Assembly: GCF_004217565.1 (NCBI RefSeq)
Contig: NZ_SHLA01000001.1
Coordinates: forward strand, 1,984,001 to 2,048,000
Origin: Zhihengliuella halotolerans
GTDB lineage: Bacteria; Actinomycetota; Actinomycetes; Actinomycetales; Micrococcaceae
Reading direction: 5' to 3'
Length of the DNA stretch: 64,000 nt
The notes beneath the pieces were generated by a model. The model worked only from the letters and a program-made list of their open reading frames with translations. It did not search any database and was not told the origin of the DNA. Made by a program: the position numbers and the translations under genes. How positions within the stretch are numbered: position 1 is the stretch's first letter; each line of letters opens with the position of its first letter. Shown one piece after another: positions 54,544 through 62,636 of the stretch.

Positions 54544-55401
54544 CTCGTTCCGCAGCCCCGGCCGGTCCACATCGACGAGGTAGGTGTTCAGCCGCCGCGC
54601 CGCGTCGATGCTCGCCGCGTCGACGCGCACGACGGCGACACCCTCGCCCGCCTCGATGAGGGCGGCGTTGCGCCCGTACGGCGTCGCGATGCAGCTGTGC
54701 GCCGTGAACCCGGCCGCCGCGTGGTTCGCGTACGCGATGGCCACACCGTTCTCCAGTGCGCGCGCCGGGACCTGCAGGAGCGATGTCTGCGTCGCGTCGT
54801 AGCTCCAGGCCGGGCCCCGCCCGGGTTCCTGATGGTGGAGGGCCGGGACCGCAGTGGGCACGAGGAACAGCTGGGCGCCGGCGCGCGCGCCGTGCCGGAC
54901 GAATTCGGGGAACTCCACGTCGTAGCAGGTTCCCATGGCGCAGCGGAGGCCGTTGAACTCGAAGACGGACCCGTAGCCGAGCGTCCCCAGGTGCGCGCGT
55001 TCCGCTGCTCCGAACAGGTGCGCCTTGAGACTGCGGGCGAGCTCGCGGCCCGACGCGGAGAAGAAGGAGGCCGCGATGTAGTGGCGCGGGCCGCCGTCGT
55101 CATGCCGCGTCTCGATGGTGGACCCGATCACCGCGATGCCGCAGGCCCGGGCGAGGCCCGCGATCGCGTCGCGGATCGCCGCTCCGTCGTGGCGCCACGC
55201 GCCCGCCGGATCGTAGCCGGTCGCGAACAACTCCGGGGTGACGACGACGTCGGCGCCCTGGCCCGCCGCGCGCTCGATCAGCGCCGCGAGGGTCGACAAG
55301 TTCGCTTCGATATCGCCGACGACGGCCTCCGCCTGGGCGACGGCGACGGACACCGATGCCCCCGTCTCGGGGCTCTCTTCGGCTACGTGCACTTTTCTCA
55401 T
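54541..55401 (-). CDS. Carbon-nitrogen hydrolase (nitrilase superfamily) amidase
   Basis: 286 aa. The Glu-Lys-Cys triad is visible: E in VVTPELFATGYDP, K in LARSLKAHLFG, and C in CAMGTCYDVEFPEFVRHGA. The GTCYD(V)EFPE form fits aliphatic or R-stereoselective amidases rather than true nitrilases. It is cytoplasmic and diverges from the NCS1/alcohol dehydrogenase operon across a perfect palindrome, so it may belong to the same regulon. Confidence 0.9.
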   Translation of the reverse strand: MRKVHVAEESPETGASVSVAVAQAEAVVGDIEANLSTLAALIERAAGQGADVVVTPELFATGYDPAGAWRHDGAAIRDAIAGLARACGIAVIGSTIETRHDDGGPRHYIAASFFSASGRELARSLKAHLFGAAERAHLGTLGYGSVFEFNGLRCAMGTCYDVEFPEFVRHGARAGAQLFLVPTAVPALHHQEPGRGPAWSYDATQTSLLQVPARALENGVAIAYANHAAAGFTAHSCIATPYGRNAALIEAGEGVAVVRVDAASIDAARRLNTYLVDVDRPGLRNE

Positions 55402-55472
55402 GCGGCGGGTTCCTCTCGTGTGACGCCTGCCGGACCCCTCTTGACGAGACCCCGATCACAGGCAACACTATT

Positions 55473-55493
55473 AAACCAAATGCGATTTGGTTT
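55473..55493. promoter_or_regulatory. Perfect 21-bp palindromic operator
   Basis: Arms AAACCAAAT (55473-55481) and ATTTGGTTT (55485-55493) with GCG between them, all exact. It lies in the divergent gap between the amidase gene and the 73-aa/NCS1/ADH/TetR operon, the expected place for the binding site of the TetR encoded at the operon's end. Confidence 0.7.
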
Positions 55494-55537
55494 GTGGGCA
55501 TCGGGCCCAGCACGCATGACACACAAGGAGCGCAGAC

Positions 55538-55759
55538 ATGTCGCCAACAAGTCAGCCACGAAAGGATTTCGTGGACCGGATGGTCGCCGGCGGCACGCCG
55601 CGGCCCGTTGCGGTCGAGCTCGAGCGGCGCATCGAGATCATCGACTCCGCTGAGAACTCCCACGACGGCCGCGGCGTCCTGACGCCGCGCGAACTGGCCC
55701 TGTACGTCGGCGTCACCGTCGCCGCCTGCCTCATCGGGGTGGCGGTGATGGCGCTGTGA
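55538..55759 (+). CDS. Small single-span membrane protein
   Basis: 73 aa. A hydrophilic N-terminal part (DFVDRMVAGGTPRPVAVELERRIEI) is followed by one C-terminal transmembrane helix (ELALYVGVTVAACLIGVAVMAL). Its stop overlaps the GTG of the NCS1 transporter (GTGA), so the two are translationally coupled. It could be a small accessory subunit of the transporter. No family is recognised. Confidence 0.75.
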   Translation: MSPTSQPRKDFVDRMVAGGTPRPVAVELERRIEIIDSAENSHDGRGVLTPRELALYVGVTVAACLIGVAVMAL

Positions 55760-57216
55760 GCGGACCGGGCACCGGCGTGGACCAGAATCCAGGGGTATCC
55801 GCCGACCTCGAACGCGAGAAGACCATCGGGACCTTCCCGCTCCTCTCCGCCGAACGGACCTGGTCCGGATGGGACTTCACCTGGGTCAACACCGCGCTGG
55901 CCATCGCAACCTGGGCCTTCCTCGTCGGCGGGTCCACAGCGCTGCTCGTCGGGTTCGCCGATGGCATCGCGGCGATGCTCATCGGCAACGCCATCGGGCT
56001 CTGCTTCATGGTGCTGGCTTCCGTTCCGGCCTCGCAGCGCTACGGTTCGGAGCAGTACACGCTGCTCCGTGGCGCCTTCGGCATCGTCGGGGTGGGCGCG
56101 ATCGTCTTCACGATCATCCTGATCACCGAGATGGGCTGGTCCTCGCTGCTCGCGGTCATGGCGGGCCGGGCCACGAGCCAGGTCGTCGGCGCCGCCGCAG
56201 GGACCGAGCTGGACCAGTACGGCCCGCTCGTGACCGTCGGTGCGCTGGCCGCGATCGCCATCGCGTGGTTCGTCCTCTCCCGGGGTCCCGTGACGATCGG
56301 CCGCCTCAACAAGTACGTCGCACCCGGTCTCGCCGTGGTCACCGTCCTGATGATGATCGTCCTCGTCTCCGCGACCAGCTGGGATTCGCTCGCTTCCGCC
56401 GGCCCGCTGGCGCCGTTCGACGACGACACCCTGAATTTCATGGTCGCCGTCGAGTTCAACGTCGGGGTGGGAGTGTCCTGGTACCCGGTCATGGGCTCTC
56501 TGGCGCGCATGACAAAGCACCGCAAGGCCGCGCTCTGGCCGGCCTACGGCGGCCTGCTCGTCGCGACGCTGATCGCCCAGGCCGTCGGCCTCGCGGCCGC
56601 GCTGACCATCGGCGATTCCGACCCGACCGTCTGGATGGTGCCGCTCGGCGGTCCCGTTCTGGGCGCGGCCATCCTCGTCTTCATCGGGTTCGCGAACATC
56701 ACGTCGATGTCTTCGATCGTCTACTCGACGGTCCTCGCACTGAGACAGTCGTCGGGCCGGCTGTTCGCGCGCATCCCATGGAAGTACCTGACCGCCGCCT
56801 TCTTCGTGCTGCCGGCGATCATGGCGTTCTTCCCGCAGTTCATGTACGAGCAATTCATGACGTTCGTCCTCTTCTCCGGGGCGTTCCTGACCTCGATCTG
56901 CGGGGTGGCCTTGGCCGACTACTTCGTCCTCCGTCGCCAGAGCCTCGACCTGCGCGAGCTCCATCTGGCCGGCCGCGGAAGTCTCTACGCCTTCTCCGGA
57001 GGGGTCAACTGGGCGGGCATCGCGGCCGTCGTCGTGGGCGCCGCTTTCTACCTCTGGCTGTACAACCCGATCACCTTGGAGACGCTTCCCGCGTTCTCCG
57101 TCATCACGGCGACACTGCCGGCGGCCGTCGTCGCCGCTGCGTTCTACCTGATCGCCTTCCGCCTCCTCTACCGGGGACGCCCCACGCTCCCTTCCAACAC
57201 CCAGGAGACTCCATGA
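55756..57216 (+). CDS. NCS1-family purine/cytosine-type permease
   Basis: 486 aa with about 12 hydrophobic helices. ERTWSGWDFTWVNTALAIATWAFLVGGSTALLVG is the helix-1 region, and SVPASQRYGSEQYTLLRGAFGI and a FNVGVGVSWYPVMGSLAR loop follow. It belongs to NCS1 but is only distantly related to the NCS1 gene in the urease cluster. It likely imports a heterocyclic base or related N-compound with a cation. It is followed by an alcohol dehydrogenase with an ATGA overlap. Confidence 0.88.
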   Translation: MSGPGTGVDQNPGVSADLEREKTIGTFPLLSAERTWSGWDFTWVNTALAIATWAFLVGGSTALLVGFADGIAAMLIGNAIGLCFMVLASVPASQRYGSEQYTLLRGAFGIVGVGAIVFTIILITEMGWSSLLAVMAGRATSQVVGAAAGTELDQYGPLVTVGALAAIAIAWFVLSRGPVTIGRLNKYVAPGLAVVTVLMMIVLVSATSWDSLASAGPLAPFDDDTLNFMVAVEFNVGVGVSWYPVMGSLARMTKHRKAALWPAYGGLLVATLIAQAVGLAAALTIGDSDPTVWMVPLGGPVLGAAILVFIGFANITSMSSIVYSTVLALRQSSGRLFARIPWKYLTAAFFVLPAIMAFFPQFMYEQFMTFVLFSGAFLTSICGVALADYFVLRRQSLDLRELHLAGRGSLYAFSGGVNWAGIAAVVVGAAFYLWLYNPITLETLPAFSVITATLPAAVVAAAFYLIAFRLLYRGRPTLPSNTQETP

Positions 57217-58307
57217 CCACCATCTCGCGTGCCGCTCTGCACGTCGGCTCCCCCGTCCTCGACCTCGTCGATGTCGACGTCAAGGATCCGGGCCCCGGAG
57301 AGATCCTCGTTCGCATGGGCGCGTCGGGCGTCTGCGGTTCGGACCGCCACGTGCTCGACGGGGACTGGCGGATGCCGTCGCCCACCGTCATGGGCCACGA
57401 GGGCGCCGGAACCGTCGTCGCGGTCGGCGATGGAGTCACGACCGCGCGGGCCGGCGACCATGTGATTCTCGCGTGGTTCGCACCCTGCATGAAATGCCGG
57501 GCCTGCGCGGCCGGACGCACGTGGGTCTGCACGGGTTCGCACTCGGAAACCTGCCTCCTGCCCGACGGGAGTTCCCCCATGACCCGCGACGGGGAACCCG
57601 TCTACCCCTATCTGGCGGTCGGATCAATGAGCGAATACACCGTGGTTCCGGAACAAGCGGCGGTGGTCGTGCCCGACGGCGTCCCGTTCGAGATCGCGGC
57701 GCTGCTGGGCTGCTCCGTCTCCACTGGTTTCGGCGCGGTCGTCAACGACGCCGGGGTGGAACCGGGCCGCGCAGCGGTGGTGATCGGCGCGGGCGGCGTC
57801 GGGCTGAGCATCATCATGGCCCTGGGCCTCGCCGGTGCGAACCCGATCGTCGCCGTGGACGTGACCGACGAGGCGCTGGAACTGGCGGCCTCCTTCGGAG
57901 CCACCCACCTCGTGCGGGCCGGCGACGACGCGGCGGCCCAGATCAGGGAGGCGACCGACGGGGGCGCCGACTACGCGTTCGAGGCCATCGGCCGTCCGGA
58001 ATCCATCGCCGGCATGCCGGAGCTGCTGGCCCGCGGCGGGACCGGCGTCGTCGTCGGGCTTCCCCCCGAGGACCGGCCCGTGGCCATCGACGCGCTCGCG
58101 TTGGCCGAAGAGGGCAAACGCCTCATCGGGTCCAACTACGGATCCACGGTCCCACGACGCGATTTCCCCCTCCTGGCCTCGCTCTATCTGGCCGGGAAAC
58201 TGCCCGTGGACCGTCTGATCACGCACCGCGTCGGCCTGGACGGCGTCAACGGGGCGTTCGACGCGATGCGCGCGGGAGCCAGGGGCCGCACCGTGGTCGT
58301 CTTCTGA
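57213..58307 (+). CDS. Zinc-dependent medium-chain alcohol dehydrogenase
   Basis: 364 aa; AGGAG 6 nt upstream of the ATG. Catalytic zinc site C41 with GHE (61-63). The structural zinc cysteines are C92, C95, C98 and C106. The Rossmann motif VIGAGGVGLSIIM follows near residue 190. The text resembles class-III/mycothiol-dependent-type alcohol dehydrogenases. The substrate is unknown. Coupling to an NCS1 permease suggests it oxidises an imported or derived alcohol or hemiaminal, as inference. Confidence 0.9.
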   Translation: MTTISRAALHVGSPVLDLVDVDVKDPGPGEILVRMGASGVCGSDRHVLDGDWRMPSPTVMGHEGAGTVVAVGDGVTTARAGDHVILAWFAPCMKCRACAAGRTWVCTGSHSETCLLPDGSSPMTRDGEPVYPYLAVGSMSEYTVVPEQAAVVVPDGVPFEIAALLGCSVSTGFGAVVNDAGVEPGRAAVVIGAGGVGLSIIMALGLAGANPIVAVDVTDEALELAASFGATHLVRAGDDAAAQIREATDGGADYAFEAIGRPESIAGMPELLARGGTGVVVGLPPEDRPVAIDALALAEEGKRLIGSNYGSTVPRRDFPLLASLYLAGKLPVDRLITHRVGLDGVNGAFDAMRAGARGRTVVVF

Positions 58308-58352
58308 GAAGGTTGCGGCAGGTGGCGGGACGCGGTCTGAAATACTGACGAC

Positions 58353-58988
58353 ATGCCGCGTCCCGCTCAGAACATCCTCTCGCCCCGAATCATCGCCGAG
58401 GCGGCTCTGGGGCTCGTGGAGCGCCAAGGCGATTTCACGATCCCCGGGATCGCGAAGCAGCTCGGAGTCAACGCCTCCTCGCTGTACCACCACGTCAAGG
58501 GCGGCAAGAACGAGATCATCGACCTGATGCGCGCCGTCCTTTACGAACGAATCGACCTCGCGCCGTTCGCGGCAACCGATCGCGATTGGCGCGACCGATT
58601 CGCCGAGTGGGTCCGCGCCTACCGGGCCTCCATGGCGATCTTCCCCGAGGCGCTCTCGCTGCTGGTACGCAAGCCCGTGGACGATGAGACGACGCTCAAG
58701 CTCTACAACGCCGCTTTCGAGCTCCTGAACGAGGCCGGGATCCCCACGGAGGACCAGGTGGACGTCCTCACGTTCTTGGACATCCTCGTCCTGGGTTCGG
58801 CCCTTGACTCCATGGCGCCGACCCCGCTGTGGATCCCCGACGGAGCCGAGGTTCCGGCCCTGGCCCGCGCGGCGAGCCACGGCGATGACCCCGACCGCAG
58901 TCTCCGGGGCCTCGAGATCGCCATCGCGGCGGCGGCTGAGTACATCCTCAGGCTGGGGCGGGAAGCTAGTTCCAGTCGCGGTAGCTGA
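58353..58988 (+). CDS. TetR-family regulator
   Basis: 211 aa. HTH: SPRIIAEAALGLVERQGDFTIPGIAKQLGVNASSLYHHVKGGKNEIIDLM. It has the TetR C-terminal ligand domain (TetR_C type). It is the last gene of the palindrome-headed operon and the most likely ligand of the 55473 operator. Its 3' end overlaps the convergent membrane-anchored protein gene by 23 nt. Confidence 0.92.
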   Translation: MPRPAQNILSPRIIAEAALGLVERQGDFTIPGIAKQLGVNASSLYHHVKGGKNEIIDLMRAVLYERIDLAPFAATDRDWRDRFAEWVRAYRASMAIFPEALSLLVRKPVDDETTLKLYNAAFELLNEAGIPTEDQVDVLTFLDILVLGSALDSMAPTPLWIPDGAEVPALARAASHGDDPDRSLRGLEIAIAAAAEYILRLGREASSSRGS

Positions 58989-59388
58989 ACAGGGCGTCGA
59001 TCGCGTAGCGCTGCTCCTCGAAACCGGGCCTGGCGGCGCGCAGATCCAGCACGATGTTCTTCCATCGCCGCCCGTCGTCGCCGAGCAGGACCTCCCAATA
59101 CTCCGCCTCGCCCACGCTGCCGAAACGGAGGTAATCGCCGACGTCGGTCCGCCACGCCTCAACGCAGGGCAACGATTCGTCGCACAGCGACGCGGTCGAT
59201 TCAACCGGATGGATCCGGGCATCGGAGGTCACCAAGTCGGCAGCCGTGATCGTGTGGAAGGCGCCGAGGTACCCGGCGACGCCGACGGCGGCGCCCGCCG
59301 CGAGGAGAGCCGCTGCGCCGGCGGCCGCCCCGATCATCCACCTGCGGCGCGCCCGGTGCCGGTTCGAAACCGGCGGAGTGTCGATCAC
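58966..59388 (-). CDS. Membrane-anchored hypothetical protein
   Basis: 140 aa from the GTG at 59388, with GAGGAG upstream. A short basic cytoplasmic end (RHRARRRW) and one transmembrane helix (MIGAAAGAAALLAAGAAVGVAGYL) are followed by an extracytoplasmic domain with two cysteines (LCDESLPCVEAW). That domain is not recognised. It appears monocistronic. Confidence 0.7.
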   Translation of the reverse strand: MIDTPPVSNRHRARRRWMIGAAAGAAALLAAGAAVGVAGYLGAFHTITAADLVTSDARIHPVESTASLCDESLPCVEAWRTDVGDYLRFGSVGEAEYWEVLLGDDGRRWKNIVLDLRAARPGFEEQRYAIDALFSYRDWN

Positions 59389-59485
59389 GTGTTCTCCTCG
59401 TCGTCGACGGCGGCCGTTTCGGCACGCCATGCGACAAGTATCGCCGACGGGTCGACGCCGGGCTGTGACGGCTCGCGGCAGAACG

Positions 59486-59521
59486 AAGGCCCGGCGCCAC
59501 CGCCAGGTGTCGCCGGGCCTT
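59486..59521 (-). terminator. Terminator of the DUF3100 gene
   Basis: AAGGCCCGGCG pairs with CGCCGGGCCTT, with an inner CACC/GGTG stem. It lies 17 nt past the DUF3100 stop on the minus strand. The flanking T-run is short. Confidence 0.75.
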
Positions 59522-59538
59522 CGCCCCTCATCCTCCGG

Positions 59539-60933
59539 CTAGAGGTTGATGACCATCTCCGCCAGGAGGACGGCGGCGATGAAGGTCGAGGAGAACGTCA
59601 TCATCGCGACGATGACGATCTTCCAGTTCAGAGTCTTGAGCGCCTTGACGTCTCGACCGAGGTTCAGGCCCAGGAGGGCGATCGACGCGAGGCCGACGAA
59701 CAGCGCGTCGAGATGCTCGGTCACCGCCACGACGGCCGGCGCCGTCGGCATGAACGGGGCCGTGACCAGCGTCGCCAGGGCCAGCACCCAGACGCTCGGC
59801 GGCACGGAACGGAACTTCCGGGCCAGGAGGAACGCCACCGCGGTCAGGCCGCCGAGCACCAGGATGCCGGCGACGTCGGCCGGACGGATGCTCTTGGTTC
59901 CGGCGAAGTTCAGGAGCAGGCCGACGGCCAGCGTGACGCCGAACGCGAAGATCCAGGTCCTGGGTTTCATCCTCACTTCCGGATCCACGACGACGGCCGA
60001 AACATCCACCTCCCGGGCTCGCCGCTCGGCGGCTTCGGCCTTCTTCCCGCCCAGGCGGCGCCCCTCGTCGTCCCGGCGGAAGACCTTCGACCAGAACTTG
60101 TAGAGCCGCTGCGCCAGCGGAAGCGACAGGAAGACGCCCGCGTAGAAGCCGACGAGATTGGTCACCAGGTTCGACAGCGCGGCCAGCGCCAGGATCTCCC
60201 CCGCGCTCTCCGGGTAGATGATCGACAGCGCCGCGACGCCGCCCATCATCATCGAGCCCGATCCGAGCCCGAGCCCGAGCGCCAGCGCACGGGGATCGAA
60301 GAGTCCGGTACCGCCCAGCAGGCCGGCCAGCAGCGACACGAAGACGGCGCCGAACACGCTGCCGAGCAGCCAGACGGAGAACACTCCGCGGTAGATGGGC
60401 GACTTCACGCCGAACTTCTGCAGGGCATAGGCCAGATAGGACTCGCGGTCGATCGCCCAGGTGGCGCCGATCGCGACTCGTCCGAGGCCCAGTCCGACGG
60501 CAACCGGCAGCGCGAGCAGCACGGTGCCGAAGATGTGGCCGACCTCCTGCAGGATGATGGCCGGCCCGATGTCGGTCAGCTCCACAAGGGCCGGTCCGAC
60601 GTTGACGCCCAGAGCAGCAAGGAACAGGACGATGCTGACATCGAGCAGCACCGAGGAGACCGCACGGCTCTCGCCCGAGAGCGGCCGCAGCCGCTGGACG
60701 CCGATCACGGCGCCCAGAAGGACGGCCCACAGGATCGGCATGAGCACGATCGCCGCGTTCCCCACCTCGATCTTGTGGGTGCCGAGCAGGATCGCCACCA
60801 CGCAGATCGCCGTGGAGAGGACGATCATCAAGCCCCACTGCCGCGCGGTCGGCGTGAACAGCCGCGATCGCGTCCGGGTCGGTTCAGCGGCTACAGACGC
60901 CGCGTCCACCTCCGTGGTGGATTCCTTTTCCAT
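59539..60933 (-). CDS. DUF3100-type integral membrane protein, probable transporter
   Basis: 464 aa with about ten hydrophobic helices in two similar halves and a central hydrophilic stretch (residues about 290-315). RQWGLMIVLSTAICVVAILLG at the start and LGLGSGSMMMGGVAALSIIYPE in the middle match the DUF3100 pattern as I recall it. Transport function is inferred. Its promoter region shares an operator motif with the divergent amidohydrolase and the second amidohydrolase, so it may import their substrate. Confidence 0.8.
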   Translation of the reverse strand: MEKESTTEVDAASVAAEPTRTRSRLFTPTARQWGLMIVLSTAICVVAILLGTHKIEVGNAAIVLMPILWAVLLGAVIGVQRLRPLSGESRAVSSVLLDVSIVLFLAALGVNVGPALVELTDIGPAIILQEVGHIFGTVLLALPVAVGLGLGRVAIGATWAIDRESYLAYALQKFGVKSPIYRGVFSVWLLGSVFGAVFVSLLAGLLGGTGLFDPRALALGLGLGSGSMMMGGVAALSIIYPESAGEILALAALSNLVTNLVGFYAGVFLSLPLAQRLYKFWSKVFRRDDEGRRLGGKKAEAAERRAREVDVSAVVVDPEVRMKPRTWIFAFGVTLAVGLLLNFAGTKSIRPADVAGILVLGGLTAVAFLLARKFRSVPPSVWVLALATLVTAPFMPTAPAVVAVTEHLDALFVGLASIALLGLNLGRDVKALKTLNWKIVIVAMMTFSSTFIAAVLLAEMVINL

Positions 60934-60973
60934 GCCATGCCTCTCGCTGATGCCGGACCGAAGGCCCGCACTC

Positions 60974-60991
60974 CCGTTTTGGTATACCTAA
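60974..60991. promoter_or_regulatory. TTTGGTATAC-type operator, site 1
   Basis: CCGTTTTGGTATAC followed by CTAA. The TTTGGTATACCTAA core is nearly palindromic. The same CCGTTTTGGTATAC string recurs in reverse complement at 63895. GntR (FadR-type) regulators bind sites of this GTATAC form. Confidence 0.6.
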
Positions 60992-61097
60992 CTGTAAGCT
61001 GGATCACGTCGACGAACAAGGCGGCGATTCGGAATTTCAAGCACCAGCGGCGCTCGGCAACGGTGCCGCCCGCGGTTCACGCCCATCAACTGCTAGC

Positions 61098-61111
61098 TTT
61101 GGCATACAAAA
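61098..61111. promoter_or_regulatory. TTTGGTATAC-type operator, site 2
   Basis: TTTGGCATACAAAA, a variant of the same motif, 20 nt before the plus-strand amidohydrolase start, where it would overlap the promoter. Confidence 0.5.
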
Positions 61112-61130
61112 TTACGGCTCTGGAGGAACT

Positions 61131-62636
61131 TTGATCACCCAACTCACGGCCCGGTACATCCTCGGGTTCGATGGGACGCAGCACGTGCTCGTCACCGACG
61201 GACACATCGTCCTGCAAGACGACGTGGTCCTCTATGTCGGCACCGGATACGACGGTCCCGTCGACGAACGTCGCGACTTCGGACAGAGCCTGATCACGCC
61301 CGGACTGATCGACCTCGACGCCCTGACCGACATCGACCACATGATCTTCGACTCGTGGCCCACACCGGAGACCGCCCCGGGGCTGCAGTGGTCGCGGGAC
61401 TACTTCGAGAACCGCCGGCGCGACGTCTTCACGCCCGAACAGCGGCAGACAGTGCGCAGGTTCGCCCTGGCCCAGCTCGCGCTGCACGGTGTGACCACCT
61501 ACATGCCGATCGCCTCGGAGATCCACAGCTCCTGGGCCGAGACCTTCGACGAGCTGAAGGGCATGACGGAGACCAGCCTGGACATCGGGCTGCGCGGATT
61601 CCTCGGACCCGCCTACCGCTCGGGCATCAATGTCACCGACGACGACGGGCAGCGGGTGATCCTCTTCGACGAGGAGGAAGGGCGAAAGGGTTTCGAGGAC
61701 GCCCTCCGCTACCTCGACTACGCCGCGGAGCTCGACCATCCGCTGGTGACCGGCGTGCTCCTGCCGTGCCGGATCGAGACGCTCTCCGACGAGCTCATGC
61801 GCTCCACCGCGGGCGCCGCCGTCGAACGCGACGCCCTGGTGCGCCTGCACTGTCTCCAGTCCCCCGCCGAGGACGGTTTCCTGACCCGGCTCACGGGCCG
61901 GACCACGCTGGAGCAGCTGGTCGACTCCGGTCTCCTCGACGCCCGCATCCTCATCCCGCACGGCATCGTCATCGACGCGCTCGAACCCGGCGCCACCGAG
62001 GACGGTGCGCCCCTGGACGTTCTCGCCCGGAAGGACGTCAGCATCATCCACTGCCCGCTGACAAGCTTCCACTACTCCTCGGCGCTCAAGTCGTTCGACG
62101 CCTTCAAAGCGGCGGGGGTCAACATGTGCCTCGGCACGGACTCCTTCCCGCCAGACCTCATCAAGGGCATCGACGTCGGGACGCACCTGGCCCGCCTGGC
62201 CGAAAAGCGGCTGGACGCCGGCAAGATCTCCGATTTCTTCGACGCCGCGACGCTCGGCGGTGCCCGGGCGCTCCGGCGCGAGGACCTCGGCCGCCTCTCC
62301 CCCGGAGCCCAGGCCGACCTGATGGTCGCCTCCCTGTCCGACTTCCGGGACGGAACCCTCGAGGATCCCCTGCGCACGCTCGTGCTCAACGGTTCGGCCC
62401 GCAACGTCACCGACACGTACGTGGCCGGCCGCCCCGTCGTCGTCGACGGAGCACTGCCGGGAATCGACCTGGAGGCGCTGCGGGCCGAAGGGCAGGCGCT
62501 CTTCGAGCAGATGGTCGCGGCGTACTCCGAGCGGGATTACCGCGGGCGCGACGCCGGGGAATTGTTCCCCGGCGTCTACCCGTCGGCGGACGGGGTGCGC
62601 GAGGCCGTCCGGATTGAGGAAGGCGCGGCTCAGTAA
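61131..62636 (+). CDS. Amidohydrolase-superfamily protein lacking the first HxH metal motif
   Basis: 501 aa from a TTG start with GGAGG 4 nt upstream. The metal-dependent-hydrolase layout is present: N-terminal beta part (VTDGHIVLQDDVVLYVG), PGLIDLDALTDIDH after strand 1, RLHCLQS, ILIPHGIVID, HCPLTSFHYSS and LGTDSFPPD. The usual PGL.xxHxH is replaced by DLDALTDIDH (61-70), so the first metal pair is D61/D63 or missing. Later histidines and the aspartate are kept. Substrate and metal use are therefore uncertain. It diverges from the DUF3100 gene. Confidence 0.8.
   Translation: MITQLTARYILGFDGTQHVLVTDGHIVLQDDVVLYVGTGYDGPVDERRDFGQSLITPGLIDLDALTDIDHMIFDSWPTPETAPGLQWSRDYFENRRRDVFTPEQRQTVRRFALAQLALHGVTTYMPIASEIHSSWAETFDELKGMTETSLDIGLRGFLGPAYRSGINVTDDDGQRVILFDEEEGRKGFEDALRYLDYAAELDHPLVTGVLLPCRIETLSDELMRSTAGAAVERDALVRLHCLQSPAEDGFLTRLTGRTTLEQLVDSGLLDARILIPHGIVIDALEPGATEDGAPLDVLARKDVSIIHCPLTSFHYSSALKSFDAFKAAGVNMCLGTDSFPPDLIKGIDVGTHLARLAEKRLDAGKISDFFDAATLGGARALRREDLGRLSPGAQADLMVASLSDFRDGTLEDPLRTLVLNGSARNVTDTYVAGRPVVVDGALPGIDLEALRAEGQALFEQMVAAYSERDYRGRDAGELFPGVYPSADGVREAVRIEEGAAQ

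Noticed and set aside
59012-59596. Stop-codon recoding as an explanation for interrupted frames in the island
   Set aside because: The interrupted gene at 9199-9914 has a TAA and a frameshift as well as TAG codons, and intact genes here use all three stops normally. (The interval shown is only a control stretch of intact genes.)
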